A DNA stretch of 64,000 nucleotides from Welwitschia mirabilis (lineage: Eukaryota; Gnetophyta; Gnetopsida; Welwitschiales): positions 121,750,817 to 121,814,816 of the forward strand of contig JBOZIK010000001.1 of assembly GCA_051453625.1 (NCBI GenBank). The letters run 5' to 3'. The notes under the pieces are model-generated. The model worked only from the letters and a program-made list of their open reading frames with translations. It did no database searches and was not told where the DNA came from. This document shows, piece by piece, positions 12,648 to 25,494 of the stretch (positions are counted from its first letter, which is position 1; the number at the start of each line of letters is the position of its first letter). A program made the translations under genes and the position numbers.

Positions 12648-12755
12648 TGTAGATAGTTAGGTTAACAACACTTTATAAATAAAATCATTATGGAATATTA
12701 TGCTAAAAGACTAGCATAATAGATGTAGATAGTTAGGTTAACAACACTTTATAAT
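12643..12755. repeat. Direct repeat of ~33 bp flanking the microsatellite edge
   Basis: The block tagatgtagatagttaggt followed by taacaacactttata occurs at about 12,645 and again at about 12,720. The two copies look identical, so this is a recent event compared with the surrounding decay. Confidence 0.8.
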
Positions 12756-13067
12756 TGTGCTTTTATCTTGTTAGTTATATTAATCATCTATTAACTTCAT
12801 GAAAAAATGAATATTATGAAGCCCTTACTTTATCATACTAAAAATAGATATATTTGTCTTAGAATAAACAATAATTTATCCTCTTATTTAAATGGTCAAG
12901 TTGAGCAATTTCCTATATATGTTGGGGCACTATGAACTCTATAATATAATAACTCTAAAGAATTATAATTTATAATAATTTGTAGGGGTAATCTTGATAA
13001 AATTATTGCTATCATCGTATCCGTATTAGCTAGTCTTACCTCAAATTTTCTACTTATTACAATTTAG

Positions 13068-13172
13068 TTTCAGAGTGAGATTTAATTTTTTGACTATAGA
13101 TTTCTTGTGGTATTTCATTTTGGTATCAGAGCTAAGAGCTAAATGAAGTTTTTAATTTTTCAACTATAGATA
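13068..13172 (+). promoter_or_regulatory. Primer binding site of a plus-strand LTR element, locally duplicated
   Basis: TGGTATCAGAGC at 13,121-13,132 is the standard complement of the 3' end of plant initiator tRNA-Met, the minus-strand primer of many LTR retrotransposons. Upstream, 13,068-13,104 reads gtttcagagtgagatttaat and then ttgactatag. This parallels the PBS plus its following sequence (gagctaaatgaag, then taatttttcaactatag), so the site and about 40 bp after it appear to be duplicated. It lies about 400 bp before copia integrase sequence and would serve that element. The 5' LTR itself is not clear. Confidence 0.65.
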
Positions 13173-13524
13173 ACCAAGTCAATTCAAGTCACTTACTTCT
13201 TCAATCCATTCTATAAGATTTTCCTTGATATGAAGTATGTATTATGGGTCAAGTAACTAGGTAGTAGTTTTCACCAAGTAAATAGCATGCTAATTGAAAA
13301 CTCTTACTTATTCATAATGATTTATGTGAACTTAATCTAGTTTCTACTCTCGACGAATTTTGTTACTTTATATTCTTTATTGATAACTATTTCTAAATTA
13401 CTTAAGTATACTTTATTAAATTTAAATTACAAACCTTAAATATTTTTAAAAATTTTTAAATTAAAGTGCAAAACTAATTTGACTATTAGATTAAAATTTT
13501 TCATTCAAATAATGTGAAGAGTAC

Positions 13525-13995
13525 ACATCTATTGAGTTCAAGAACTTTCTCGCTTTTAAAGGGATTTCATGTTTGAGGAACACCCTAATAAAATGGCATT
13601 TTGAAGAATTTAATTATACTATCATGGATATGACATACTTCATGATGTATTTTAGTGATTATAATACCTATCTTTAGAGTGAAGAAGTGAAAAAATCAAT
13701 ATATCTTAGTAATTATAACTAAAAGAAAGTATCTCTAGTTGAAAAGTAGGTTGAGTACAAAGTAAAGTTGCATTAGTTTTATATTTTTAATTTCAAGTAC
13801 CACCTCCATATTCCAAGCAAACATCATGACAAATTTGGATTACATACTTTCATTGACATCTTTATGGGATATCAAACTGATTAGAAGGATTATCAAGTGT
13901 ATTTTTCAAACAATCATAAGATCATTATTGCTCATGAGGTTATATTTGTAGAGAATTTGAATAATGATTCTTGTCTTGATCATTTAAAGCATCAT
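13525..13995 (+). pseudogene. Integrase, C-terminal half, of copia copy 1
   Basis: The piece TSIEFKNFLAFKGISCLRNT (from about 13,528) corresponds to the EF..FL...GI.H....P core end of copia integrases; the expected PQQNGVVERK with the catalytic Glu is scrambled to IKWHFEEF. At 13,861-13,960, GYQTD, a stop, KDYQVYFSNNHKIIIAHEV and IFVENL match the FLGYS..QKGYR.Y.....K...SRDVIFDE block that closes copia integrases. The function would be insertion of element cDNA; this copy cannot do it. Confidence 0.75.
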
Positions 13996-14339
13996 CCTTC
14001 TTCCAACCTAGTAATCATATTGAATGCTTAATGCCCTGTGATTAAGAGTGGAGATGTGGCCATAACTAATGCTTCAATTTCTTCTATTAGTGTGTCTACT
14101 TTGTAACGTATAGAAATTAAGAAATTTAATGCTCCTAGCATACTTGGTTATAGTTATAACAACAATTTAGGATTCTTAAATTAAAGATGCTAATACTACC
14201 TAGAGATGTCATCAAAGTACTTGGCCATAATCTACTCCCTAAGATGTTCATGACATGAGAAAGAAAAATAGAACTAGACATGACTGGCATACATTTCATG
14301 ATGATGATGAATTCCATTTAATATTTGATGGTGAGCTAA

Positions 14340-15330
14340 TCTTGTTTAAGAATTTCATTCAATATGATCATTAAATAAAAGCCATGCCAGAATATTATGA
14401 TAGTTTTATTAAAAATGGTATCTAGTATTTGGTGTAAATTTTATTAGGATGTGTAAAATTACCTAGCAAATGGTTTTTTTTAGTAACTATGATGCAAAAG
14501 ACACCCTTCAGTGACATAAAGCTTGGCTTTTTGCTGTAGTCCTATAACAGAAGAAAGGACTTAATTACAATAAATTCCTTACTCTAATAAAGAACTAGGC
14601 TATTATCAAAACAGTAATTTCATTAGCAATACAAAAAGAATTAAATGTTTAGAAAGTATACATAAAGACCTCCTTTTTTCATAGAGATTTAAAAGAAGAA
14701 GTTCACATGATGAATCAAAGGGGTGTCAAAAAAAAAGATAAAGAACATAAGTATGTAGATTAATCAAGTATATGTATGGGCTAAAACAAGCACCAAGAGC
14801 TTGTGTACGAATCTTGAAAATTATTTAAGTTCCATTGATTTCATATGATATAATTATTAAGATATGTATGTCATATTATTCATAAAATCTAATGAATGCA
14901 AATACACATATATTATGGTATATGTGGATGGTATTCTGATAATCAAAAGTAATGAAAAAGATGTAAAAATATAACAATTAATCTTAAGCAAGGCATTTAT
15001 AATTTCTAATCTTGAATTGACAAGATTCTTCCTAGTGTACAAAATATTTAGTAAAACTATGGAATATTCTTGATGTAAAAAAAGTACATTAGATATCTGA
15101 TCCAAAAGTTTGGACTAAAACATGTAAAAGATATAATAACATCTTTAGAGAAGAATTATAAGATATCTACTAATGAAAACTTAGAATTACAAATGAAATT
15201 AAATACATAAGGATAGTAAGAAGTTTAATTTATGTAACTAATATAAGACCAGACTTATCATATGTTATTGGTATACTATCAAGATATTTTCATGCATTTA
15301 TGTTAACTCATCTGAATGTTATAAAGAGAG
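14340..15330 (+). pseudogene. Reverse transcriptase of copia copy 1
   Basis: Blocks in order: LPSKWFF (expected GCKWVFK), KGLNYNKFLTL (KGYTQ..G.DY.ETF), IIKTVISLAIQKELNV, VYIKTSFFHRDLKEEVHMM (MDVKTAFLNG.L.EEVYM), LKQAPRACVRIL (LKQAPRAWY) at 14,779-14,818, YIMVYVDGILIIKSNEKD with catalytic Asp-Asp changed to Asp-Gly at 14,920-14,937, and LELTRFFLVYKI (DLGPI.YFLGIEI). Several frames are needed to read it, so it is an old pseudogene. Confidence 0.85.
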
Positions 15331-15339
15331 TATTGAGAT

Positions 15340-15800
15340 ATTTAAAAAGATCAAATATTTAGGTCTAATTAATTAAAAAACTCTTAATTCATCTTGAAGG
15401 CATACATTAATTCTAATCTCACTAGAAAAACTAATACCTTTTTGTTAACAGTAGGGTATATCATGTTCTTAGGATTATTGTCCCTGTCTTGATGTTTAAA
15501 GCATCAAAAAAATATAGTGTGATCTTCTATTGAGACATAATAAACAACTACTTCTGAGGCATGTATAAAAATCAAATAGCTAAGAACATTATTCAAAGTA
15601 GTAAACTTAAAATGGATTAAGATAATAGAGCTCTTCATTAATATTTAATTGGTAATCTACACAGCAAAAGATACAGTGCACCATGATAGAATAAAATACT
15701 TTTTGGTTGGGATCCAAAAAATTAAAAACTCATGTAAAATGAAGTTATTATTCCTATATACTATTTGAACATAAAGAAAACTAGTTACTAAACCACTTGA
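15340..15800 (+). pseudogene. RNase H of copia copy 1
   Basis: The remnant includes LKHQKNIV (W.SKKQ..V), TTTSEACIKIK (STAEAEYIA), AKDTVHHDRIKYF at 15,663-15,701 (AKNPV.H.RTKHI) and LVTKPLD near 15,784 (LTKPL), the usual C-terminal signatures of copia RNase H. It closes the copia reading region; no PPT is recognisable just after it. Confidence 0.75.
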
Positions 15801-16345
15801 TTAAGAGTAGTTCTAGCGCTTTCAATTCAAAATTGAATTTATAATGAGTTGATTTAAACTCATTTTTATCTTATACACTATGGGTTCATTTAATTTTTAA
15901 GTCTTTATTCAAAGTCACTCTGGATTCTAGTATTATGGAATTCATGGCACAATTTTAGCCTAGTACTAAAAGATGTATAACACATTTAGTCTTATCTACT
16001 ATGAGATGTGTATTGGTAAATTAACTACTTATTTAATGAAGTGGTTTCCTCACATGGAAACTCCTTTAAGGCGGTTTATTATAGATTTCAATCCTAATTT
16101 TTCCTTTAGAAACTCTAGTTTTCCCTTGAAAGAGAGCATACTCCCACATTAAGGTAGAAATTATGAAGGTTTATATGTGCATCAATGGTTATACATCTAT
16201 GGGAACATGTAAATCCAAGTAAAACCCAAATGGTATGCTTTCCTTTAAAAGCAAGCTATTTATGATAATAAGATATATGGAGAAATAAAGTTTTACTTTA
16301 CAAAATTTCTTACTCATGTTCTTACTCATTTTTATTTTCAACAAA
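15801..16345. other. Unassigned stretch after copia copy 1
   Basis: No gene is visible. It sits where the 3' LTR of the copia element should be and has a slightly CpG-containing part (ggaaactcctttaaggcggtt near 16,060), but no second copy was found in the window to prove an LTR. Confidence 0.4.
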
Positions 16346-16349
16346 AATA

Positions 16350-17235
16350 TAGTAAATTATTAGTAAACAGTACCTAATTCTAAGCACTATTATAACCTAT
16401 TACCTATCTAAAAATAGATCTAGGATGACAAAAAATAAATTATTACTTTTTCAAGTAGTATATTGGTTCATGATACTTTTTATCATGTAAACAAAGTAAA
16501 ATAGCTTTCTAAAAGATAACTTTTTAGTTCTGTAATATGTAACAAATTCTAAAATAAAATCATAATATAAATATATTTTTTCAAAGATACAATGCTTATA
16601 CTATGATAAATAAACTAATTACAAATAATGTTTTCTTTGTAGGTCATGGTTAAAATGAAGAAGAACACTTCAAGTTTGATCTTAAGGTTTGCTACCATTC
16701 CTAGGTATTATGTAAGTGTACCAGAAAGATCCCCTTAATGGTACCTATAGGTTATGTTTATCCAAATCATTAGGTAGTTAGAAGAACACTTTTACAAGAA
16801 TTAATAACAACTCTTTCTATTACTTCTCCCATATTAGGAGAGTACATTATCACTAGTTATTCATGAATTTAGTGACCTTTAAACACATTTTTTTCCATTT
16901 CTATATTTACCTCCACTTGTAAGGTGGCATTTGCATATAATAAATTCATTTTTATTCTTGCCATGTTGATATCTATTAATAATTATTGTGACAACTCTTT
17001 ATGCTGCAAGTGACATAAACTTGCAAAAGGCTAAGACTTATTTTCATTAGTTACTAAATTAGTTACTAAAGTTATGCATTATAATTCAGATGATAATCTA
17101 AATTATAATTCCATCATAATGCTTACAAAATAAACATAATTGCTACTTTTCATGTAAACTAAATATTAATTACCATGTTTCTAACCTATAATTATGCATA
17201 AAAATATATTATTTTAACTATAATTTGTGGTTCAT
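16350..17235. repeat. Unassigned dispersed repeat C, copy 1
   Basis: About 0.88 kb that recurs at 50,305-51,175 in the same orientation. Long blocks are shared: aataaattattactttttca, gataactttttagtt, gcttgctaccattcct, aactctttctattacttctc, and taacctataattatgcataa at the right edge. It has no coding content. Size and mixture suggest a solo LTR or a non-autonomous element, but clean TG/CA ends and target-site duplications were not found. Confidence 0.8.
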
Positions 17236-19680
17236 CATTTCTCATAAATCCAATCTTTTACTAGTCCTTAGCAAATACTTGAATTTTTAAAGGATTTACC
17301 TAGAGTTCCATTTTAGTGAATCTTACCTCATTAGAACCTAATTTTCGCCATTGGCTTTATATCAATCTTATTACATCAATAATATACTTTTTAAAATTTC
17401 AAGTCCGTAATGTGTAACATTGAATAACATGATTGTCTGATTGCATATATTCATCATGAAAATCTAGAAACTCAAATAATGATACTCATAATAATTTCTA
17501 CTAATAATAAATTATTCACATAAATGATCATTAAAATAAATCTCACATTAATTATGTTTTAATAATCTAGAACAATTAATATCATCTCTTATCATGTACC
17601 TTTTAATGTATAAATATAATTTCTAAAATATTAGATAAAAAAATAACATTTATAAATAATAAAAACAATTAAAATTTTAACATGAAATAAGAGAAGTTCT
17701 TGTATATAATTCCTAGAATAAATCTTATATGTCTTCTAATATTTTTTTCATGTCAGAAAATATTTTTAAATGTAATAGGCTATTTTAGGAAATTTTTTCC
17801 ACATATATTCAAAGCCATTTTAATGATAAATAATTATATTAGCTTTTCATATTTTTAATAACATATCTAATTATGATTTGTATTCACTCAAGATTGCCAT
17901 GAGTCATACTTGATCCTTTTGAGAATGGGCCTCCACTAGTATCATAAGATTGAGTTTACTCATAATGGTATTAACTTTATGGGACTTATTCTATTAGTTT
18001 AAAGCTAAACATCCAAATAAATAAAGAATGCAGTATTCTAAACATACCCTTATCATCCATCTTCCTCATCATTATTTTAACTAAATAGAACTCCATAAAA
18101 GTTGTTAAAGATGGTGAATTATAGAGATTAGACTTCAACTTTTTCTTAACAAGTTTATAATTTTAAGAACTCTCAATTTTGGATCTTTACCTTTGTTTAT
18201 AATACCTAACATCACATATTCTAGAAATGGAATTTGACTAGTTTTGTACTCCCAACACTTACAAAATTAAATGAAGAGGTGTCACTAATTAGTGTTTGGT
18301 ATCTAGCATAACATGCCAATATAGATGTAGATTTAGTATGTTCTATTTCAAATAATAAACCCATATATTACATAAAATAAAATTGTTATCATATAATGTC
18401 TATTAGGATTGATGTATACATGAAATGATCATATAAGCATACTAGAAAAGGCATTGAACTTCAAATGCATGATACGTCCTAAGAGATGACTTTCCATTCA
18501 TCATATCAAGGAATTATAGCACTAGTATAAGGCTCTTATAGATATAGAAACACCTATACAAACTTCAAAACACAAGAAGTTCCTCCTAGGTGACCTACTT
18601 CAGACTCTAAAATGAAAAAAGTTGAGTGAAAATTTCCCAAAATAACTAGCCATAGAATTATTCTTCTTAAATTAAAAGTTTTAGCATTATTTCAAATTCC
18701 CTTAGCTAATGTTTGATTGAAAATTTTTCATCCTTAAAACTAATACTACCACTACATCTTTCCCTTATTATACATTCATTAAAATTTAACTAGAAGAAGA
18801 CATACAAAAATTTTTTAAGGAGTGTTTAGAAATTTAAAATAAAATTGTTAAAGTGGTCTTCTAAAATTTTCGAAGGGCCCTTTAAAAGTTGATGTGAGTG
18901 TTGATGACATGAATAAATTCTTAAAGGAAGTCTGTAGAAATTTTTAAAGAAATCTTTAGAAGTTTGAAAGGTTTCTAAAGCCTTCAAAGAAGTCTTCAAA
19001 GATTTTAAAGGGGTCTTCAAGGATTTTTAAGGGGGTGTTTGGAAAGTTGATTAAGAGATGAAAACATGAGTAATAGCAATATAATTTTTTTTAATCCAAG
19101 TTACCAAGTTAACTTAGATCTTAAAGATGATCTTTAAAAACCATAGGGTTCTTGAAGTGGACCTTTGAGCTCAAGTGCTATTAGCTCTTAAGTGAACATG
19201 AGGTAAAACAAAATCATACATGTATAATGGCAAAGTTAAAGGAGGCATTCAAAACTTTTGAAAGGGGATTTTAAAAATTCAAAAATGGTTTTAAGAATAA
19301 TATAGGAAACATAAGTTTCAGTGTTAGTTTTTTCTACCTTGCATTGTTTCTACATTTGTAAAGAACTTTGTTTGTTTTTAAGTTACTCTTTTAACTTTAG
19401 AATATTCTTATCACATGATTTAGTATTCTTATAATTAGCCTAATACATAATGGTTAATTAAAATAAATGAATTAGATTTTAATCCTAAAGGAGTGAGCCA
19501 TGTTCAAAAATTTGCATCTATAACTTTGTTATGTGTAATTCTAACTAATAACATGTAAAAAATAAAAGATATATCAAGTATTTTAGGCTAATATATTATA
19601 TGTAAAGATACTAATTTGACTCTTTTATCATAAAAATATGTCTTTTGTCATTTTTTTAATGTCATAAGTAAATTTATGTT
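17236..19680. other. AT-rich stretch without recognisable gene
   Basis: No gene or transposon domain was recognised. At 18,820-19,030 there is a run of short, loosely repeated units built on cttyaaag and gaagtctt (guaacc-free, purine/pyrimidine alternating blocks). A minus-strand open frame there only reflects this simplicity and is not a gene. Confidence 0.5.
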
Positions 19681-19684
19681 TTTT

Positions 19685-20480
19685 CCTCTATGTCTTTAGG
19701 ACTTTATCCGTATTTTGAAGACATGTAATAGAGACATGTGGTGATGGCACTGGAAACATATGGTAGTAGCAAGTGGTAATGGTGATGAATATATGTGGAG
19801 GTGGAACTAGAGACATGTGGTAATAGTACCTATTAGTGGAGGAATCTGGCTCTAAGCACATGTGGTGGACTACATAACAATATGGTAATGGGGCCAAGTT
19901 GATGACAACCTCTACCAAATGCTACAAGACGGATGAAGGTTCCATCCAATAATACAAGATGAAATCTTATCCACCTTACCTAATTTCATTAGACAAAGAA
20001 TTATAACCACCCATCTACCATTATAAGCCAAAGAATCCCAACCACCTCAACCCTATAATTACCCATAAAAAGGGATAATAAACCCTTATTGCATCATATC
20101 CTATCTTCTCCATAAAATTTTTAGAGTAGATCCTTCTTCATGATGTCATTCTAATTTTCTTTGGGAGAGGGCTATCCTCAAGGCTAACTCTATGTTTTTT
20201 TTTTAGTTGAAGACTTCTTCTTTGATGTAATGTAGTTCTTATGTTTTTGTAAAATTTAATTTTTCTTTCTTAATTTTAAGTATGCATTAATTCATACTTA
20301 GAATTATTGATTAGGAACTATAGAAATGCTAAGTTACTTATATTCATCAGTGAATCTATTTTGTTTATATTTTGGTTTCATAACTTATACTTGTTTGATG
20401 GTTCTTGGGAGTTAAATCCTACTTATCATGCTTATGAACAGGTTATGAAGGGATAAAAGTGATAAATGTATCTCACCACC
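19685..20480 (+). promoter_or_regulatory. LTR-like promoter region (tentative)
   Basis: This stretch differs from its AT-rich surroundings: tggtaatg/acatgtgg units at 19,730-19,890, then a C-rich run, then a TATA-like site acccataaaaagggataata at 20,060-20,080, followed by a T-rich tract. The layout (TATA box, short GC-richer leader ggagagggctatcctcaagg, then T-rich sequence) resembles the U3-R-U5 part of plant gypsy LTRs. No partner LTR was found in the window, so the call is an inference. Confidence 0.35.
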
Positions 20481-23400
20481 ACTCATATAATGAATGAGAT
20501 TATGTCATCATGATCTAAGCCACAATGAACTTGGTAAATTAGGATTTAAAAAAGAATTACATTATATCATTGAGTGAAGAACTTTTACTTATAGAAATAT
20601 TTAAGTTAGTTCTTTGAGTGTTATTCCATTTCCTAATTTTTCCACTTGACTTTTATTTCTTATTACTCTTTCAATTTACATTTTTGTTTTAATCTAGTCA
20701 TAGTATATTTGTATTACTATTTGCATATTTTATGTATGCAGGATATCTCCATTATCTCTATGGCTAGAATGATAATTGGGTCTCATTCTATTTTATTATA
20801 AGTTCAAAAACATTGGAATACTAATGAAAAAATAGGACATAATATTTTTAAGTAACTTCAAATTTCAAAGATGGGAATATTCTAATAATGAAAAGAGGAA
20901 TTTTACGATGTTCACATGCTAACAGTCCATACTACAACCCATTTTCTCTTAGTCTTCATTCCACATTATTCTCCTTGTTCTTTCATATTCTTAATGATAC
21001 TCATGCCCTATTAAATACTAGCACTTTTAAATATGCCTCTTATGCTTCTGCAAAATTGATTCATCTCTTCTTTATTTAAGCTAAAATGTCACTATTTATT
21101 CTTTTTTCTCTTTACTCTTTACTACATATGCATTCTCTTCATCTTGTCAAACAAGTATATAAAAATTAATTCTATTGTATTGGTCTTAGAACATTAAGGA
21201 AAAAAATGTTTGATATATTAATATTTAATGTTATCTTAATTTTCTTTCTTAATATGAGGCTTTTCTTTGAAATAATCTAAAGTTGATTAGTTTGATGTTT
21301 TTATGCATTTTCTAATCCTAAATGGATCTAATAGTGAAATTTGTATGGATAACTTCTATACTTTTAAAATCAAGTAACCCAAAGTTGAACCTTTAAGTTG
21401 TTATACTTTTAAAAGTCTTACATAATACTCTTATATAGATTTAATCTCTAAAAAATAAAAACCTATAAATTATAATTTATATGCTTTTAGAACTAATAAG
21501 ATAAGGTAGAAGAAAATCCCACTTCTGTTATAGTGATCTAAGATATAATAATGGCCATAAAAATATTTTAAATTAAAACAATGCATTGTATCTTCTCCAT
21601 TATCTATTGTAGATTGTATTTTGCAACCATCTTACTTAAAATCTAAATATATGTTTAATGTGAATGTGAAGCCACAAATACATGATGTATAAAATATTTC
21701 ACATATGAGATATTTAGGCTGACTTTGGGAAAGTATTATAGCATTTTTTAGGACATTAGATAACATGAAAGTAGTAAAGAAATACATAAGACAATAATTC
21801 ATTCATTACTCCTATACATAGTTGGAGTTATTCTTCTAATTCTAGATTTTTTTAGGTATATTTTTTATTATTATTATTTCATTTTATATAAGAATAAACT
21901 AAAATATCCAAAGAGAATTGGTCAATGCTTTAAATACAGAGTTTTTTAAGTATTGTAGTCTAAAGAAATAATTAGATTAAGTATAAGGCTGTGGTTAACT
22001 TAAAGACTAATTAATAGCCTTGACTATCAGTTAGATAGTTATTTAGCTTAATAAAGGCCTATGATTTATATATTAATGAGATCAAATAGGATCTAAAAAA
22101 TAATTCAGAACTTTAGTTGTGGATTGGGTAATTAATCCTATTTAATTAATGAAAAATTAAAGTGATGTAGGAATCAGTTCGAGTTTGAGGTTTCGTGAAG
22201 ATTAAACTAAATTTGATTTGAAATTTTTCTTAAGATGCTTAATATTTTAATTAAGATTAATTAGATATGTTTTGATTTCTTCAAATGTAATTTATTGTAA
22301 TTAAAATAGTGTTATTTCAAAAAGTCTTTAAGACTGTAGATCTAAATTTTACAGGAGCTCAACTTTTGATATCAAGGTCTATATTAAAAAATTAGTTTAT
22401 TCTTACACATGTACAATTTTTACTTAAAATATCAAGCCTTTTCTTACTAGGTATCCTTAAGGTATATTTCATTCTTCATTATTCACTTATTTTCATGTAA
22501 TTAAATAGTGCTCTTCCTTTATTTTATCATATTTTAGATCATTGTAAAACATATTTCAACATGAATCAGGTTTATTTATTATTTTTTTAAAATGGATTTT
22601 GTAATTTTTATTTTTACATATTGTTTTTGAAAATATTTTATTTTGGTTACATTAATAACCAAAATCAAAAAGAAAAATCCAATTCAACATTAAAAAGATA
22701 TTTTAATAAATGCAAATGTTAATAAAAGAATTATCACAATGGCTTTATCTTTTAAAAGAAACTTATATAATATGAGATAAGAATTACTTTACTTACTAGT
22801 AAATAATATTTCCTAATTAATAATTTATTTTAATAAAGATATTTTATATAATAATTTAACCACTAAGAATAAAATAAGTTAGATATTAAGAGATGTAACC
22901 ATCAATCCTTTGATTATTTAAAAGATATTAAGTATTTATCAATAAAGATATGAATGAAATTTAATGATCAAAATAAAAGTTTTAACTTATTATCTAGTTT
23001 CAACTTTTCATGATAACTAATGTGTACCAAAAAGAAATCTAGATTATGAGAAATTATAAAATTTTAGCCTATAAATCAACAACACATGCATGATAAATGA
23101 GGATATATATATATATATATAAAAGAGGTTTAATAGGATATATTTTTTATTGTTTATATTTGTTTCTATATTTCAATTAGATTTTAATACGAACTAGATA
23201 TTACTAATGAAAATATTGTTAATTAACCATGCCTCAGATAACACCTAGAGCATGATTGTCCCTTTGTAAAATTTATTTAATTTATTCACTGGTAGTTTTT
23301 AAAATACTTAAAAGTACATTCAGCGAATTTCAACCATTGTCAAAAGAGTAATAATCTATGATTCTAATCATATATCAAATCATGATTAACTAACCATTTA

Positions 23401-24034
23401 GTGAAGTTCTCATAGCTACCATATTGCACTATTAAAGGCCCCTCTCAAGAATATTTGCACTGATATACTTATAGTAGGATAATGTACTTATTTTATTTTG
23501 GGTTTAGGCTTATGATGTAATATGAAGGCTCGTAATACATGATGCATAAATACCATAGTTAGACTAAAACATTTAGCTAATATAAAAATAATTTCTCATA
23601 ATCCATCATTTCATGCTCCTACTAATTAGATAGTTGGCTGATAATAAAGATGAACTAGGATTTTTTTCTACTATCATTTAGAGACTTAAATGTTTTGAAT
23701 AATGATTTTTTTTTTCATATCAGAAATATGGATTAAATAGAATATGATGCTTAATATCTTTTATACTACATTCTTGTAAGGAATAATATAATTTAAACTA
23801 TACTTAAAGCTATTAGAAACTAAAAATAGCAAGCTAGTGTAAAACATATTTAGAGTGTTGATCTACAAATTAAAAAATAAGTAGAATAAAGTAACATATC
23901 TTAAAAAATCCTAAAGTATAAAATGTAAAGCTTAATATTAAGATATCCATAATATTAAATCATTACATGGCCATTGATGTTGCTAACTTATTCTATTTAA
24001 GGCTTTTTATACTTATATATGCCTTAAGAACTAT
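20481..24034. other. AT-rich stretch without recognisable gene
   Basis: No supported gene. The open frame at 20,888-21,079 has no known domain and no context. A short (TA)n tract is at 23,103-23,121. Nothing else stands out up to the start of the copia LTR. Confidence 0.5.
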
Positions 24035-25434
24035 TGGTAAATCTAATTTTGATGATTGAAATTATAAAATGTTTTGTATCATTATGTAGATAGGTTATTA
24101 AAAGAACATTATATCTTGATAGGTACTAGATCATGATGAATAACATATTACAAAAAGGATTAGATGCTAAACAACAAAATCAGTTGTTTGAAGACATATG
24201 CAAAATTGAAATGTCTAAAGTAAAGATGTTTAAAAATCTGAAGACATCTTGCATGTACTGAAATATAAGTAATAGGCTAAAAATGATGACTACCATATTC
24301 AAGATAATTGAGTTGGAAGTTGAACCTAACATAGATGAAGATGTCTATATAATTGAAGACATTTGTACTAAGCAAAAATAGGTAATAGAGTCAATTTGTT
24401 TTTTTGACTAATATCTTACATTTTAGATGAGTTATTAACTTGTACATTGTAGATTAATGATCATGGAGGCCCAAGGATATTACAAAGAAAATTTTATTAA
24501 AATCAAGGCAAGTGGACTAAAGAAATATATTAGATAAAGACATTTGATTATTAGTAGATATCTATAAAAGTGAAGACATCTCAGGCTAAAGTTCATGTTG
24601 ATTAAAACTAAACTTACATATCTAATGCCTAAACATTTCTTATCCATTGTACAATGGTTACAAAATCAAATAGATATCTTTTAAGATTAAATGTCTAGAT
24701 ATTCCTCAACTATATAAATTATCAGCATCATTAAGTAAAGAAGAACTTTTTAACACTTCATTGGTCAATTAGGATTACAAAGATTTCTTGACTTCCAACA
24801 ATCAAGATTAAAAGAAAGCTTGCATGAGTAAAAGGCACTTCTCATAAAGAATCAAGACGTCATTGCAAAGGAGTTAGTATTAATATTATCAGTTACTCTT
24901 GGATCTTCATTGTTACATTTTGCATTTACACTCATGATGATAACAATAACATTAAGGATTTTAAATCTTTATTGTAGCTATCTCATTAGGCTTATTATTA
25001 TATTGTACTTTTTAATTTACATTGTAGACTATCTTATTATTAAATATTATTGTAAAGTCCATTTATGAATATCAAACACATTGTAAGATAACCCTTGTAT
25101 GGGTGTGCATTTGAAGTCATGCTTGTGAGTACTTGTTTGTAGCTAAGGTTATTAGTGAGCTAGAAAACCATTATTCCCTTGTGGGGAAGAAGGTGATACC
25201 TTATGAGAATACTTTCATTTGTTTAAGATTGGTGGTATGATAGAAAGCCACTATTTTCTTATAGGTTAATAATATCCAAAGGTGTGAAAAGAAGTTACCC
25301 TCTGTGTGTGGATGTACCTAGGTTGGGAAATCATATTATATTAGTAAGGCATTCTGTTATATCCTTTCATTTTAATATTTAGTTTAAATTTTTTTTATTG
25401 GAACTTGTTCACCCCTCCCCTTTGATTTCAATCA
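24035..25434 (+). repeat. 5' LTR of copia copy 2
   Basis: Starts TGGTAAATCTAATTTTGATG, and the same sequence opens the 3' LTR at 30,177-30,180. Collinear blocks run through both LTRs (for example aaaagaaagcttgcat, ggtacttctcacaaagaatc, gattggtggtatg). The right end, near 25,430, is followed by the PBS; the tail gtggatgtacctaggttggg is matched at 47,490 by gtagacgtacctagcttgga. Its copy of the ttgtaagataaccctt unit (25,081-25,260) is single, whereas the 3' LTR has it twice. Confidence 0.85.
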
Positions 25435-25444
25435 ATCTTTTAAG

Positions 25445-25456
25445 TGGTATCAAAGA
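25445..25456 (+). promoter_or_regulatory. PBS of copia copy 2 (tRNA-Met type)
   Basis: TGGTATCAAAGA, close to the TGGTATCAGAGC primer-binding consensus, directly after the 5' LTR end. It fixes the 5' LTR boundary and the plus orientation. Confidence 0.8.
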
Positions 25457-25494
25457 AAGTACTTATAAAAAAGAGCAACTTCTTTAAGTTAACA

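Larger units (their letters stand above)
13121..15800 (+). mobile_element. Decayed Ty1/copia element, copy 1 (gag and protease deleted)
   Basis: The domain order integrase, reverse transcriptase, RNase H is the copia order. The PBS is at 13,121, and integrase begins only about 400 bp later, so gag and protease have been lost. Every domain carries stops and frame changes. Neither LTR could be delimited. The catalytic RT motif is YVDG instead of YVDD. Confidence 0.8.

Noticed and set aside
20888-21079. 63-codon plus-strand open frame starting MKRGILRCSH
   Set aside because: No homology that I recognise, no conserved copy and no promoter or splice context.
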